Below are positions 10,420-24,700 of a DNA stretch of 64,000 bases, piece after piece. Position 1 is the stretch's first letter; each line of letters starts with the position of its first letter. Source of the DNA: Tetmemena sp. SeJ-2015 (lineage: Eukaryota > Ciliophora > Spirotrichea > Sporadotrichida > Oxytrichidae); NCBI GenBank assembly GCA_027382625.1, contig JAJKFJ010021190.1, forward strand, positions 1-64,000, given 5' to 3'. The notes under the pieces are model-generated. The model made no database searches. It was not told where the DNA came from and worked only from the letters and a program-made list of their open reading frames with translations. The position numbers were made by a program, and so were the translations under genes.

Positions 10420-13400
10420 ATTTAAGGGCCTTATAAGGACCCAGCTAGTGTTGGATTTAGTAAAGTATTAAAATTCACAACCCAAATCATAGTTCTTTTG
10501 TAAACTATATAAACAAATTATTGAATCATAAAAATGCTATATTTATAGCCTCGACTTCTTTAGAGATTATTTTTAATAATTCTAATGATTAATATAATTA
10601 TAGGGAAGATAAAAATAGGTTATCTTAAAAATTTAGATTCAAATACAGAAAAAATTCTAAGCATAAAGTAACTGGCAAGTATTTCAAAGCAGTACTTCAA
10701 TTTCTGTACATCTCTTTTGATAATTGAGGATTTATTATGTGATTTGCATTCTTTGGCTTATCTATGTCATGTCTGTATTACTATTTGTAGCATTGTAATG
10801 TAGAAGTTATCATTAGACTATCATATTCTCTATAAATTATGAAAATAAAATAAACTTACCATTCTTAGTTATTATTCAAAGAACATGCTTTTATTTCCAG
10901 GCTGAAATATAGCACTTATTATAGTACTAGTTAGTAAATCGTATTACTATACTATGTACTAATTTAATTTAAAATGCAAAATCGTGCAGTGAGTTATAAA
11001 GATGTGACGACACTCTACAGACAATTTTAATTAAAAAAATATCATTTGCTCATATAATTATTTACCATTTTGATAGCTTGAGTTTATGGTATGTTTTACT
11101 ATTCAATATTTTTTTTAATTTAAATGACGACATTATAATCGAAGTTTGATTATTTATACTTTATCTAAGATTATTCAGATTTTCTGGCAAGGTTAAAAGC
11201 AGTACATTATGATCTCGATAGCAGTGATTTCTATTTTCTAAGAGATTTTGAAGACTGAGAATATGACATTGAGAGTAGAAGTCCATTTTATGCGTTTAAA
11301 TGCTCCTAAATTACTTCAATTAAAATTTTTTTTGGATGAATCTATCAGTAGCAAACTTTAACAGAATCTCATCATAAATTAATTTTTATTTAACATTCAT
11401 AAAAAGTCTGATTTTAGAGAAGTCTATTTTCTTAAAAGCCCTCACTATCAGTCTGCTAATTATTTTAACAATTTTCATTTTAAGCATTTCTCGCAACGCA
11501 TTTAATTTTATTTTAGAAGAATGAAGAATTATAAATTATTTTAAATTGTTTTTAGAATGGTTTATCCAGCTCCAATAAAAGTTCCAGACAAATAAAACTT
11601 GGTTGGTACTAATGTGAATTCTACTGCGTTGATATTCTCCATTATCTTACCATTTAATTTAAATCATAAATACTATTTCCGAAAACTAGTGTTTACATGG
11701 AAAAAGGACTCATATAAGAAAACAATAAGAACTTATTGATATATTTTGAGTTTTAAATTAAAGCAAGGAAATTTAAAATTAAAAATAGTCTCTTGATCAT
11801 AAACCCATTTCATGCAAAACATGTATAAGTTCTTTTAATTTTTAAATAGATTGAAATTTCAAATTTGGATCATGATCTTAATTGTTCCATCGTAAAGTAT
11901 TTTAAAAAAATATTTTACTTTAATAAGTTCTAGATTTGTAGAACGGAAAATATAGATTAAAGTAAAAGACTGCAGGGCATAAGTGATTACATATTTTTAA
12001 TTTGAGAATCCACCAACTCGGTACAAATGACACACCAATGAAATAAAAGAACAAGGCAAGCTTCCATGCTGAACTATAAAAGTAGTGTGGTTCTCTTTGC
12101 TTCGTGGATTAGCATAATCCTTACTTCCTCAATTCTAGCATTCTTCCTTATTTATCACTTGACTTCTAAACTAAAATAGGACCACTAACTACATATAAAG
12201 TAATGGCTATAGATTCTTGCGTTGTCTTGCACCAAAATAGAATTTGGTGCAGAAATTACTCTAAATATTAACTTAGATAGAATTTATTAGCCTGGCTAAA
12301 CTATTGTATTAGAGGTTTTCGCATTATGATATCACATCTAATATTTGCTTTAATGATTAAAGTATAAAAAGCTTTTGAATTAACTCCATTTTCAGTTACA
12401 TATCTTGCACTTCAATATTAGAACTCTGCATTTAATTTAAATAACTTCAGATTTTAATTTTAGCTATAACAAATAAGATAAATAGTATGAGTTAAATAAA
12501 TTAGCAGATTCTTGATTACCTTATCCACTACTTGCTCATAAGTCAGTCATTTTAAAGCTACTTATCAGCAATTAGATTATTTATAATGCTCATATCTTAA
12601 CACAAAATGTCACTTTTATACAAAATTCATTACTTTAAAACTCAAGACCAAGTTCTCCAGCATTTAAAATTGTATAAAAAAGCGAATTTAAGTTAAAGTA
12701 TTTGCGATCTTAAAGAGAAAGAAGTAGAAAATTTCCTTTTTCAAGAATTTTTAATTTGTAATAAAGTGATTAAACAAGTATCGAATTTTATCCCTAGCAT
12801 TTTATTAAAGCACATTGTCTTATTATAAATTGAGGATTTGATTATTCTAAAGATAGCTGAGCATTGTATAGCCAGTCACGTCTATTAAAGGAATTAGAAT
12901 TTAAAAGTTTGTAAAAGTGAAGCCATTTTGGGGTTTAAAATTAAGTACGTCAAGTACGTTAAAAGTAATATGTTACAAAGATTTGTCAATTATTTTTACG
13001 ACACCAGTGAATAAATCTATGATAAACAAATAACTTGGATCATTTAAAAGAGTAAGTATTCTCCAGCTTGCTAAAGGTATTGTCGATTTTATTAACAATT
13101 AGCACTCTTTGAAGTACCTCTATTCTCCCACTTTCTGATTAAAATGAAAAATAATTTATAATAATTAACGTCGTAAAAGGAGTTAAGCCACAAAAAATTA
13201 TTGGCAGCCGCTTCAAAATATTTTTAAATTAATTACTTCTTCATCTATTCATAAATTTTAATTTAACTTAAATAATAAGGACATTATTTAATAAAGCATT
13301 CTACTCAGATAAATCAAAGTGTTATCAATTAAATAATGAAAAATCTAATTAAAGTTTGCAAATTATTTAATTTGATTTAAAGTTTCATATTTTATTTAAA

Positions 13401-14341
13401 TAATTTGCATATTTTTACTCATAAGATTTTTAAAGATAATTTAATTTCGCTTTCAAACCTAAGAAAGCACCTCCTGGACGAGCAACCAAATCTTTATCAT
13501 TAACTCCTCCTCCAATCAAGAGAAATGTTAAAATAAAATATCTAAAAGTTAGATAGCATAATTACCCCAATCTAAGCATAATATATAAAATTATTTAAAA
13601 ATTCAATAGAGAGTAAAAATTGGAAACTACACTGCTTTAGAAGTTTAAATTTAGTAGCACTTTGAAAGATCTGTAAGCAAATTTTATAAGGATAAATATT
13701 ATTAGTCCTTCTAAAAATCAAAATAATGCTGTGAAGATACTCCAAGAAGACGATATTATAAATTAAATCGTGCCATAACTTCCTTCATTATATTTTAATC
13801 CTCTCTTAAAGTAGTTATCCTAAAGTCACAGGGGTTTTTATTGCTGCAATGCTTATCTTTCGGTTGATATTTGATTGCATTCATAATTAAATTCATTGAA
13901 AATAATTTTTTTAATATTAAATTTAAATTTTAAAAACAGTTATATAACCATGAATTCATCATTTTAATGCAACTAATTAAAGACAGACAGTTTATATCAT
14001 TGAAATTTTAAGAATATAAATTCCATTTTTAATAAAGCCAGTTTTTAAAAAATTCAAGTTTGATTAAGCTTTTAAATTATACTTTAATAGTTTATAGGCT
14101 TATTTCACGCTAATACAATTATATATGATGAAAGGATAAATGTTTTCTTAGCTAAAAAAATGGATTAATTTTATAAAAATACAAAGTTTTAAATTTATTA
14201 ACTTATGAATTTAAAGAGGTATGTACTATCAGGATCAGTATCGAAACATGTAGGTATGGTATCTCCTGTATCTCCTCCTATCACAATAGGGTAAACTGTC
14301 TACTAGCATGGAACTCCAGTTGCCGACACCAAGCCTAGTGG
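10420..14341 (-). CDS. P1: N-terminal blocks of paralogous membrane protein (possibly broken)
   Basis: Four short minus-strand blocks match, in the same order, the N-terminal part of P2-P4. At 14229-14341 the block includes VYPIVIGGDTGDTIPTCF. At 13440-13530 it reads LLIGGGVNDKDLVARPGGAF. At about 11570-11620 it includes FYLSGTFIGAGQT. At about 10420-10500 it includes RTMIWVVN. In P2-P4 the first two blocks are continuous; here about 700 bp separates them. Later blocks (Cadg-like domains, LWGMINT segment, membrane spans) were not found towards lower coordinates, and a start exon was not identified. It is either a stretched gene with larger IESs or a decayed copy. Confidence 0.5.
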
Positions 14342-15479
14342 CATAGCTAATTAATAACAATAGATATAATTCATTTTAATTAGGGAATAAAATAATATTT
14401 ATTGCAAACTTTTAAAGGTTAATAATTAGAAATACATTTTAAATTATTTGAAATTATTTTAAGTATTTGGAGATAAAAAAGTGAAAAAATTATCAGCAGT
14501 TCATAAATAAAATAATTCATAGAAATCTAAAACCAAAAGCACATTTGATGTTTAAAAATATGATCTATTTCAATATCTTAAATCTCAAGCTAATATTTTT
14601 TTCAATTTGCCATAATAATTTCAATGGTGAACTCTAAATTTAATATTTAAGAATATAAATATTTATGCTAGTGCAAATTAAAATATAGAGGCTCCTAGTC
14701 TTAAATATAGCTGCAGATTATTATAAACACCATAGATCTTATAAATTATATCGTATAAGGTTTGTGAGGAAATCTTCTTGAATGCTGTAAGAGATCGCTG
14801 CAGTTGCGATAATAAAATTTCCATTATCATTGAGAGAGTATGTCTATTTACTATGGGTGCTATGCTCTAAAAAGTTATTTCTTGGAATAATCAATTTCAG
14901 TGATATTTTTAAGGCTCCTCCCTAATAATTACAAGTTTCAATTTTTTATATGAAAATTAAAAGCCCTATATAAAATTTTATTTAGCTCTGAAACATTTAT
15001 GAAAATATGTAATGAAAAGAAGGAAAGTACTTTAATAAAAGCAAGCAGCAAATTAAGTGCAATTCTAGTGAAGCGGTTTTAATCATTTTATTTAAAAATA
15101 AGCAACATTTTACATATCTTTAGCTTTAATTTTACTATTTTGATCATTTAATTTAAATATATTAACACTTCAGAGAAATTTAAAATTTATTTATATTTTT
15201 TAAAAAAATAAACTAGTCTAACTTTAGCAAATACTTATAATGTGAAAATGAAGATATTTATTCATTTATAAATCATTATTTTTTGAAATATAAAGAACTA
15301 TAAGTGGGAATGAATCATTTGAATTATATGAGCAGCTGAGGAGTAACTTAATATCAAATGGATTAAATAAATCCATTATATTTCAGGGCAGGAATCCTTT
15401 TCAATTATAATATGATAAGAAAGTGAAAATAAGTTGTGTATAATTAATTTCTTTATTAATACTTATAATCATGCTAAAT
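14342..15479. other. AT-rich intergenic, no supported gene
   Basis: Upstream side of P1. A start exon comparable to the 86-nt exon 1 of P2-P4 was looked for and not found. No other coding block is evident. Confidence 0.3.
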
Positions 15480-15680
15480 TTTAACCTAAACAGGCAATCT
15501 AAAGTTTTCTAGGAAGGTGACCTTGACGTCTGTCTCATATTCTCTGAATTTTATACCTTTAAGTGCTTCCTCTATCTCAGATAACTGAGTGTTAGGTTTC
15601 ATAGGTTGCTTGATTATTACTCTCTAACTTTTTCAAAGGTTCTGATACCTTGTCTATCTTACAATGTCTTGAATTATATT
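15480..15680 (-). CDS. Short coding piece of an unidentified minus-strand gene
   Basis: Just beyond the stop of P2, two minus-strand frames look coding: one containing KVSEPLKKLESNNQATYE and, in a different frame, IEEALKGIKFREYETDVKV. They are charged, coiled-coil-like and may be adjacent MDSs of one gene split by a short IES at about 15575-15590. No start was defined and no family recognised. Confidence 0.25.
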
Positions 15681-15751
15681 TCATACGTTAAATTTTGTTT
15701 GCTAAGTAAAATAATCAAAAAATCAAGTAATAGAAAAATCTAGAACTATAT

Positions 15752-18700
15752 TCAAATGAATCCAAGTTCAATCTTTTAAAATAGATAAATTTTAATGTTC
15801 TAAATTTAAAATTTATCTTTTGGCTGATATTTTATCTTAATTATTCAGCAGTTTAATTTGAAACAGGTGTCTCTTAGGAGACTCTTTCATTTATCACATA
15901 ATAAAATAATATTAAAAGCACTATTTACGAAACATAGAATTGATCGTAACTTAGGTCTTATACCTGCATTTCATGATTTTTTAACCCTGCGGTATTATAA
16001 TCATTTTTTCCGATGCTTTTTTTAAGTTCGCCTTTTCTGTGACTATCTTAATTTCTGGAATAGATTTATCTTATCTTTCATAAAATTATTAAAAATAAAA
16101 ATTATAAAATTAGAGAAGAATAATTAAGAAATTGTGAAAAATTTAAATTGCTTCCAATTTCTAATGTAAGCTTAATTTTGTCCTTCAGTGAGACATGATT
16201 TTAGTAGAACTCTAAGAGTATAAAATTAATTCATCTTATTTTAGAAGAGTATGAGTCTGCTTTATAAAAGTTTTACTGTTGCATTTATAAAACTTAATGA
16301 AATTTCAAATATATTATTTATGCTTTGTATTTTATTTAATTGACAAAAAAGACATTATATTTTGAAGATTATATGTCCATTAAATACATTTAATTAACCT
16401 ATTTTCAGGTTTTTCTATCTGAATAACCCATTTAACCTTTATAAATAAGGACTTTTGGTTAAATTTATCCTTAAATTTTATTATCTACAAAGATTTATAA
16501 ATCTAGCTTTTAAATAAGATTCAACCTTCTCCCCTAACAATTCAATAAATTAATTTAAAGTTTACTCTTATTTTAAACTTTCCTTGTTGTTGTTTCCCTT
16601 AAGATTTCTATCGAAATATTCAAGAGCTATATTAACTTTCTCACTTTTATCCTTCAGGGTTTAAGCCTTTTTCCTCTTGAGCATTTACAAGTCAGCTTTA
16701 AAAGTGAAGTTAGGTGGAAGTTCGGAAGCCATGTGAGAGTTTTTCACACCAGTAACAGCTTTTATACTGTTGAACTCTGTAAAAATAAGAAAATCCTTTT
16801 AAATATAAAGCTAGTCGTATCATGTTCATTGAAATTAATCAAATATTAAAAATATTGGGTAAGGGTTAGGAATGTTTTTTTAGCTAAACAAATAAATTTA
16901 AGCTTCAGATTTATATTGTCAAGTTTAGTCTAAAACTTATTCTCTTCGAATTCTATATTATCTTGGCTCATCACAAAAACTGAGGTTTCGCTCATCTATT
17001 AAAACTCTAAAACATCTTTATTATATTTTCTTATATTGAGGCTTGTAATCTTAGCTTCTGCTTTACTAGTTGCGTTTCTTTAGGCATTTGTCTTTTACCC
17101 TTGTGTAAGAGGTCTTAATTTGTGGAAAAGAGAGTATGATTATAATAATCAAGTTGAAGAGGAAGTTTCCTAAAGTGAACAGAATCATTAAATAGCCTAC
17201 AACTTCCTAAATTATAATATTGTCCACAAAGTCAGTGAAAATAAAAAGCAGATAACTGCTGCCCAAAATGCACATCTCGTTAAAGATTTCCATCTTGTTT
17301 AATCTAGCATTTTCAAATGGTGCAACAGTGATTTAATTAAGATATGGCCATAATTAAAACTAAAGTAATTAGGTAAGTCAAGTTTAAATTAAATATTATT
17401 TTGTAGTTGAAGAGCGACTGAACTATGTATATTAGAATCTACACTCCAGGATACTCCATTAGATTAAGTTATATCAATTTATAAAATAAAAATATTAGAT
17501 AAATGGCATTGATGCCAAACAAAAGCCTGCGCATAGTAAACAAAGACTGATAAGCAAGGGCTGCATTTTTCTTTATTTTCAATTCTGCATAAAGAGAATT
17601 ATATTTGCTTTCCCCACTATGATTGCTGAGCTTTTACTTTCTTGAAATTAAAAGAATATAGATGGCGCATGGAGAAAGTATTAAAATAGCGCTAAAGATG
17701 AAAGAGTATATGACTTTTTTTTAAATTGTATTTGAGTCTTTAATTAAATATGGCACTAAAGCTCTGGCCACTAGTTTTGAAGCTAATCTATGCAAGATAA
17801 TAAATTACATTTTAGAATAACTTACTAGTTGAAAATTATAAAATGCAGCGACTGAAAAATCAAGATATCCTTCTAAAATAAATCTCAAGAGAAAGTTGAA
17901 GTACAAGATCGACGATATTATAATAAATATATTATTCTACATTTACTAAGTTAAATTTAATGAGGAAAAGCTCACATGGTGAAATTTAGTTACATACATC
18001 AATTTCAACAAACATGGTTATCAATTCAACTCCTTAGGATGGTAGGTAGAAGGTTTCAACTTGGGAAGTACTACTTCTCTCGCAAGATTTTAAGATTCGG
18101 CTAAACCCACCATCCCTCATATATAAATTAACACTACTATCTTTGATTATCATTTTCAAAAGTTTTTAGAGACCCTCTTCACTTAGCGCAACATAATTTG
18201 CTCCCTGATCTTTCTGCCTATTAGACTAAATTTTAATTATAACTAATATTTCTCCATTTACTAAATATATTCTTCTCTCAATCCTTAAGATTCTATCTTT
18301 ATATTTAACAATTTAGAAACTTTACAAGCCATATTTTGAAAATAAAATGCTGAGTATTTTCAAAATGAGAGATATCGCGATCAAGACTAGGATACCTAAA
18401 GAATACAAAAATATGCTGCCCAGATTTTTAATAGCTGTTTTGCCTTGTAATCTTTGATAGAAAAATTAATATTATTTACCTAGACCAAGAATACTTTTAT
18501 ACTCAATAAAGATGCTTAACTTTAACGAAATTCCAACTGTATTTACACTATTTTATACTTTATCAGTTAGTCTTATTCTCTGGTATGATACTTATTAAAT
18601 TTAACTGAGCTGATCCTCACCCTTGTAGCCAGAGCAGAAAAAACTGCGCAAGAATGAACTATGCTCTATCACAGTATGCTGAATCTAAGGTCTAGCTTAA

Positions 18701-21700
18701 AAAACAACAACATAGAAGAATAGAAGAATTAAAACTGAGAAGGTTTCCTTTCTCCTGTTACTATGGTATCAGGACTCCATTGGAAGAATCAAAGTTGAGA
18801 TCCTCTGAAAGAATGTCAAAATTAAATGTCAATGCCAGGTGCCTTATTTTATAAGGCTCGCATTAATTTCCCATTTGATTTGTGAGTTTCACTTATTAAC
18901 TAATTTTATTTATGATAATTCTATTTGTAATCGTAAATAGTTAAGAACTCGTCCTTATAATTTAACTTTATATTAAAAAAAATTTCAATTTTGGTAAGCC
19001 AAAAGATATCCATAATTTACAAATTGTAATTATCTTCAACATCATCAGGATCAAATTTAAATACAGCCTCCTCTATATCATCACTTGGAAGTAAATCAAA
19101 TTGAACTATGTCCAATAGCTTAATATATAGAAATTTAAAAATTAGCAATTAGAAGAAAGTCATCACATTCGAAGGATATGCGAGAGAAAATAGTGGAACA
19201 CTCACAATTATCTAAAGTGTGTTCACCATGCCCCAAAGAAGTTACAAAGATGATGATCTACAAAAATGAATAAACAAAAAAGATAATTAAAAAAGCTTAC
19301 AGAAGTATATTTAAAGCCATATTTCCTAATATGAGTGAACTTGTTACTATTGAAAATGCTTGTCTTATTTCATCCGATTCTCCTAAAACTGAGTTAGATG
19401 ATAAAATTATAATTTCATTTTATTATTGACCGCTAAGGAGGTATAAAAGATATAAGATCAGTCTTTTAATTTAAGTAAAGGCATTATTTGATTTTTATTA
19501 GGCCATTTTTGGAACAGATGAACATTGATCTCTTTTGAAATCTAACAATTGCTTTGTCTTTAACTTAAGACATAGAAACAGAAGATGGGTTTGGAAATTC
19601 AAGCTTGATCTCGATTTTTTAGGGCAATAGTCTGTTCATTTTCCAATCTATCTCAGTGACCATATTACTTTTTCCATTCCTAACATAAATCTGGACATTT
19701 GGACTTTTCAAATCTGCTTTCAACGCTTAGCTTTGCTAGTATGGAGAAGAAAATGTTAGAGTAAGGATTCCCTTGGAGTCTATATTCTGTATTCTCACTG
19801 TGAAAGCAATAAAAAATTAAAATAAATAAGTAGGTAAGCTTTAGCCTGTGAGATATTTATAGCTTCGAATCCTGGAGCGATAATATTTCCAAGATTATTT
19901 TCATCAAGGGGCTTTTAGTTTACAGTCAACTTGAACTATTGTAAAGCATAATTTAATCATAGAAATTGATCTTTAAATTTATTCTGGAATAATAGGAATT
20001 AAAAGCTGGCAAAGGTTTCTAATAAATCTAAATTATTTTAATTGTAATAGGTTAGCTCGAATCACTCAAAACAACAGTGATTTTATAAACTCCCACAGAA
20101 GCACCGCTTGGATTGAATATAAAGTTTCTATCTGCATACGAAAATAATTAACAACCTTAATTTTAGTTTATATAAGAAATGAAGTTTGGCAGAGGAGAGT
20201 TCAAGTCTAGGAAAGCAGTCAATGACACTGCATCTTTCTCATCATCCTAGTACTCTGGTAATCTTAAATAAAAGAAAATGTAAATTAATTTAATCTATAA
20301 GCCAAACTAGATTCAGCATTTACCCCTTAATCTGAGAGTTTCATTTATATTTTACTCACTCATTATAATTTCATGATAAAATATGGAGCTGTATTTATCT
20401 AATTAGCATGAGGGTCGACTATCTGTACTTGGAACTCAATCTTCTCTTTAAAATTACACTAAAATGCAATCCTATTTATAAATTGAGCCCTGCAAATTCA
20501 GCTACCACTTAAATTTATTCTCTTGACAAATTTATTTAAAATTTGATAGGTGCCAACGAACATTGAAATAGGGCTAAAGATTGCGAAAAATCTTTCATTC
20601 GGATTAAATGCGATGATATTTGGCAAAACACTTCCATCAGTGAGTGTTGAAGTATATACAAGGGAATTTGTGGGGCAGCTTGATGACTTAAAGCTCGAAA
20701 ATTTCACAATTTTGATAGGTGTCACCTATTTTGTAAACTTTCTTAGGCAATTTTTACAAAATAGCTTAATTTCTTTTGAAGATAAATTTTGTCTATCAAT
20801 TATACAAAATTTTTTATTTGCATTTTAAACTTAGTTAGAGATAGAATTGCCTGGGTAAGTAATTTTGCAAGCTGAGCTATCATAGAAGTAGATGTAGACA
20901 TAGTGGTAGTTATACTTGGTAGCTTGATCTGTACAGTAAATTCTCCACGCATACCATTTATTAGTGTAATATAGCTGAGAAATTATCAGAAAACCGAATT
21001 AACAAATACAAAATAAATTAAAATGTATCAATGTGCGTTAGTTGAACGATTTCATTTTAAAGTCTTTTTTTCTTTCTGTAAAGAAATAAATTAAAAACTT
21101 TATATCCTAATAAAATTATGTACGAAATAATTGCACAAATATTTCAGCGATTCATATTCATTTAATTCTAATACTAAAGAGACACAATCATGGATAAATT
21201 TGCTGAGATTAAAAAAAAGTTATCATCTTAAGTTTGATTTGCAATAAAAAAACATCTGCAGCAGAGAGGGAATGAAAATGTAACAATTAACAATAATTAT
21301 TTTGTAATAGTCCATTATTATTTTAATATAACCATGAATTTTTTTTATTTTGATCTATAATAAGCTTAGTTTGGCCTCTTTGCAGTAAGTTGCATGCTAG
21401 TCATATCAAAAGTCATGAAATAGTAATAGTAAAAGTTGAACATCGCTGCTCTTTAATATGAACAACTCAAAGGGCCGCATCCTGGGATTCAATCAATTTA
21501 ATATTTGGCTTACTAATTTTTAAGGACTTAAGTAGTAAAGCCTCCAATATCAAATATCTGCTAGTAATTCTAAATATCAAAATAGTAGTAAACGCTCGAC
21601 CTCGAACCCGTCTTTTATGGATTGTATAGTTCCTCATTACCGCAACCTACTACACTATTTGTTTTATGAAATCGTATTTTAAGATTTAATTACTCACTAG

Positions 21701-24700
21701 GCAAAAATGTGATAGAAAGCATGACTTGCTATATGGCTTTCCCATGAACAGAAATTATCACTCTAAATTCGTAAGCATTGTCGCAACCACTTTAACCTTT
21801 GAAGATTGCATCAAATTGCAAACTTTTATAAGCTTGTCCAACAACTGAGTAATATTTTAGATTCAAAATTATAATTCAAATTTTAAATTTAAATATAAAT
21901 TAACTGCCATTTTAAGATTTACCTATAATGAATTCACACACTTCCCATAACAAAATATGAATAAATACATTTTTTATCTCAATTATATGATAAAGTTAAT
22001 ACTTACTCAATTAATTTTTAATTTATATTGTGTTAAGCAAAATTAAATTTTATATGAGCAATAGTATTGATTCAAATTATAAAAAATAAATAATTATTTA
22101 TTTTAGTAAAAGAAAAAATATTTAAAAAATTTAAAAAAATACCAATTAATTATGACATGATTTTAATAAGAGTTATGGAAAATTATGAAAAAGTTTCTAA
22201 ATAAATAAGAACATATCTAATCGTTATTTAAAAATGAATTAATCGAGAATTATCAATTTAGAGAGAATAAATTTACCATTTAAGCTTTTTTAGGTAAGTC
22301 TTTGAATCTAGAGAAAAAATAAAACAGTTTAATGGTATAAAATATGGAACTTATTTGGGAAATTAAATTTTATCTTTTGATGGATTTTTTAAGTATTTTA
22401 TATTTAGAAATTTTTAGAATTTCTGTAGCATTTGCAACTATATAAAGTAGTTTTACTTGAAATAATAATTATTGATTGAGGAATAACTACTGAATGTCAT
22501 GCATAAGCTGTTTACACTTGAGTAGTCAATTATATTAAATAATAATTTTAATTTACGTCAACTCCTTTTACCACTTAATAAGTGAACATTTAAGTATAAA
22601 ATTTTTTAATTGGAATTACTGATTTAGTTGCAGTAATAGGGAGGCTTCAAGAAAAAATATGAGCTCAAATCTAAAGTTTTATCCACTGTATTTGTGTAAA
22701 AAATTGAGATTATAATAATAAAAAGTAGGAGAGCCACTAAGGAGGAACTTAAATAGTGGGGATTCGTGGATAAGAACAATCCCTTTAAAATTTAAAACTA
22801 ATATATTATAAATCATCGTTTGTTACTAAAAGAGTGATCGTTTTTAGTTTCGTTCTCTAGTTTAGGTATCTAAATACTTTATTATAGTTTAAGATAATAT
22901 CTTATGTAAGCCCATATTTGTAAAGTATAGGTACCAGCATCTGCGGGTTCGTCAGTTTAAATCATGATCTGCATTTAATAAATATTTAAAAGGTTCTCAC
23001 AATAAATAAGGGTTGGTTGTGATTGAGTCATTGTAAAAGGTAACTATACTTGGCGTGTTAACCATAGTAATCTCGACAAGAGTCATACAAATAGTTGCAA
23101 TGGTTCCTTAATCAACTTAGTAGTCAAATATTCGCTGCTCTGATCCAACAGTGTATGCAAGAGAAGTTTCTCCCTTTACTGTTAAAAGAGATCCATCGAG
23201 GCTCAGACAGTCCCAAACTTAACTCAGAGCTACATTATTGAAGTACAGGTTGAGTGTGAATTCCTTGACAGAGGCAGGTAGTAAGTTAGTCATATCTGAA
23301 TCTGAGGCTATCATCTTAAGTCTTATAGGGTCTTATATCTCATTCAGTTGGATTATCCAGGTAGATTTTATTTGAATCTGGCCTGTATACCAGGAAACTG
23401 GGCAGAGGGCTATTATCCAACTACTGCACATATTTAAATATGTACCCACAAGATTCAGACAATATTAAAATTATACATATTTTATCTATAATAAAATACT
23501 TTACTTTCAAATATCATTCAAACTTTAGTAAAAAAAATAATAATTTAAAGGAAGCATTTAAATAATTAAAAAAATAAATTAAGATGGATCAGCTATTGGA
23601 GTTGCAAAACTCCCGGATATGTCAATATAAACGCCCGATAAAATATAGAATGAAATCCATCAATAATTTATATAGAGGAGAAATATCAATAATTTGAACT
23701 CTGAAAAATAAATAAAATTGAGAACAAATTATCTAATAAAGTGTATATAATTAAATATTACGAATTGAATGATAGTATACAAATTATTCTTTAGTTAATC
23801 GAGGAAAGACTTATATAAGATCATAAATTCCTTATCAGTTTAAAGAATTGTCAAATTATCAAAATTGTTTTTGTATTTAAAATAGTTTAAAATAGTAGAT
23901 TTGCTTCATTAAAATTTAAAACTGATAAAATTGGTTAATTATCAGATTTTTTACTTTAATTTATAATTAAAAGGGTTAAATATTATCGATGTTGAGTATC
24001 TATAAAATATTTATAATCTCAAGTTGGTAATTTTGCTAGTTCATTATGAGATTATAATAATTTGTCTGTGAGTTACAGTAATTGATATCTACTTTTGATA
24101 AGGCAGCAAATGGACGATAGATAAAGTATTACAGATTTATCTAAATTTTAAGACCAGCTCTAAAAATAAAGATTCTTGCTGTTATCTACTATTGCTGATT
24201 TAAATTCTTGCTAATAAAAAACTATGCATCCAAAAGCGTGATTAAATAAGATCAAGGCTTCATTCAATAAACTTTCAAAAATTTGAGGACTTGACTTCAA
24301 CAGCACTCTATATCTTCTCTTCTTATGGAGGGGCAGAACTTTAATATTTTCAGGTGTCAAACACAATAAATCATCAACCACTCAAAAAGATCGCAATAAA
24401 TTCATGATAAAATGAAGTTCCTGTATAAATATTTTCTACAAATTAATGTTCTTTGATAGGTGAAGCCAAAGTACTAAAATTTTATAGTAAATTGACAGAG
24501 TTCTTCATCTCATTTTAACATAATTCACGGACTATATTGTGCTAAAAATTTTAAGTAAATGAAATAGGACAACAATTTTTATAGTCTTTAATTTAAATTC
24601 ATGTATTTTATATGAATTTATGAATACTTAGTGCCTACATTGACAGTCTAAAAGGTGATTGGAAGCGCAGGATGAGCACCTATAGTGATTGCTGATACTG

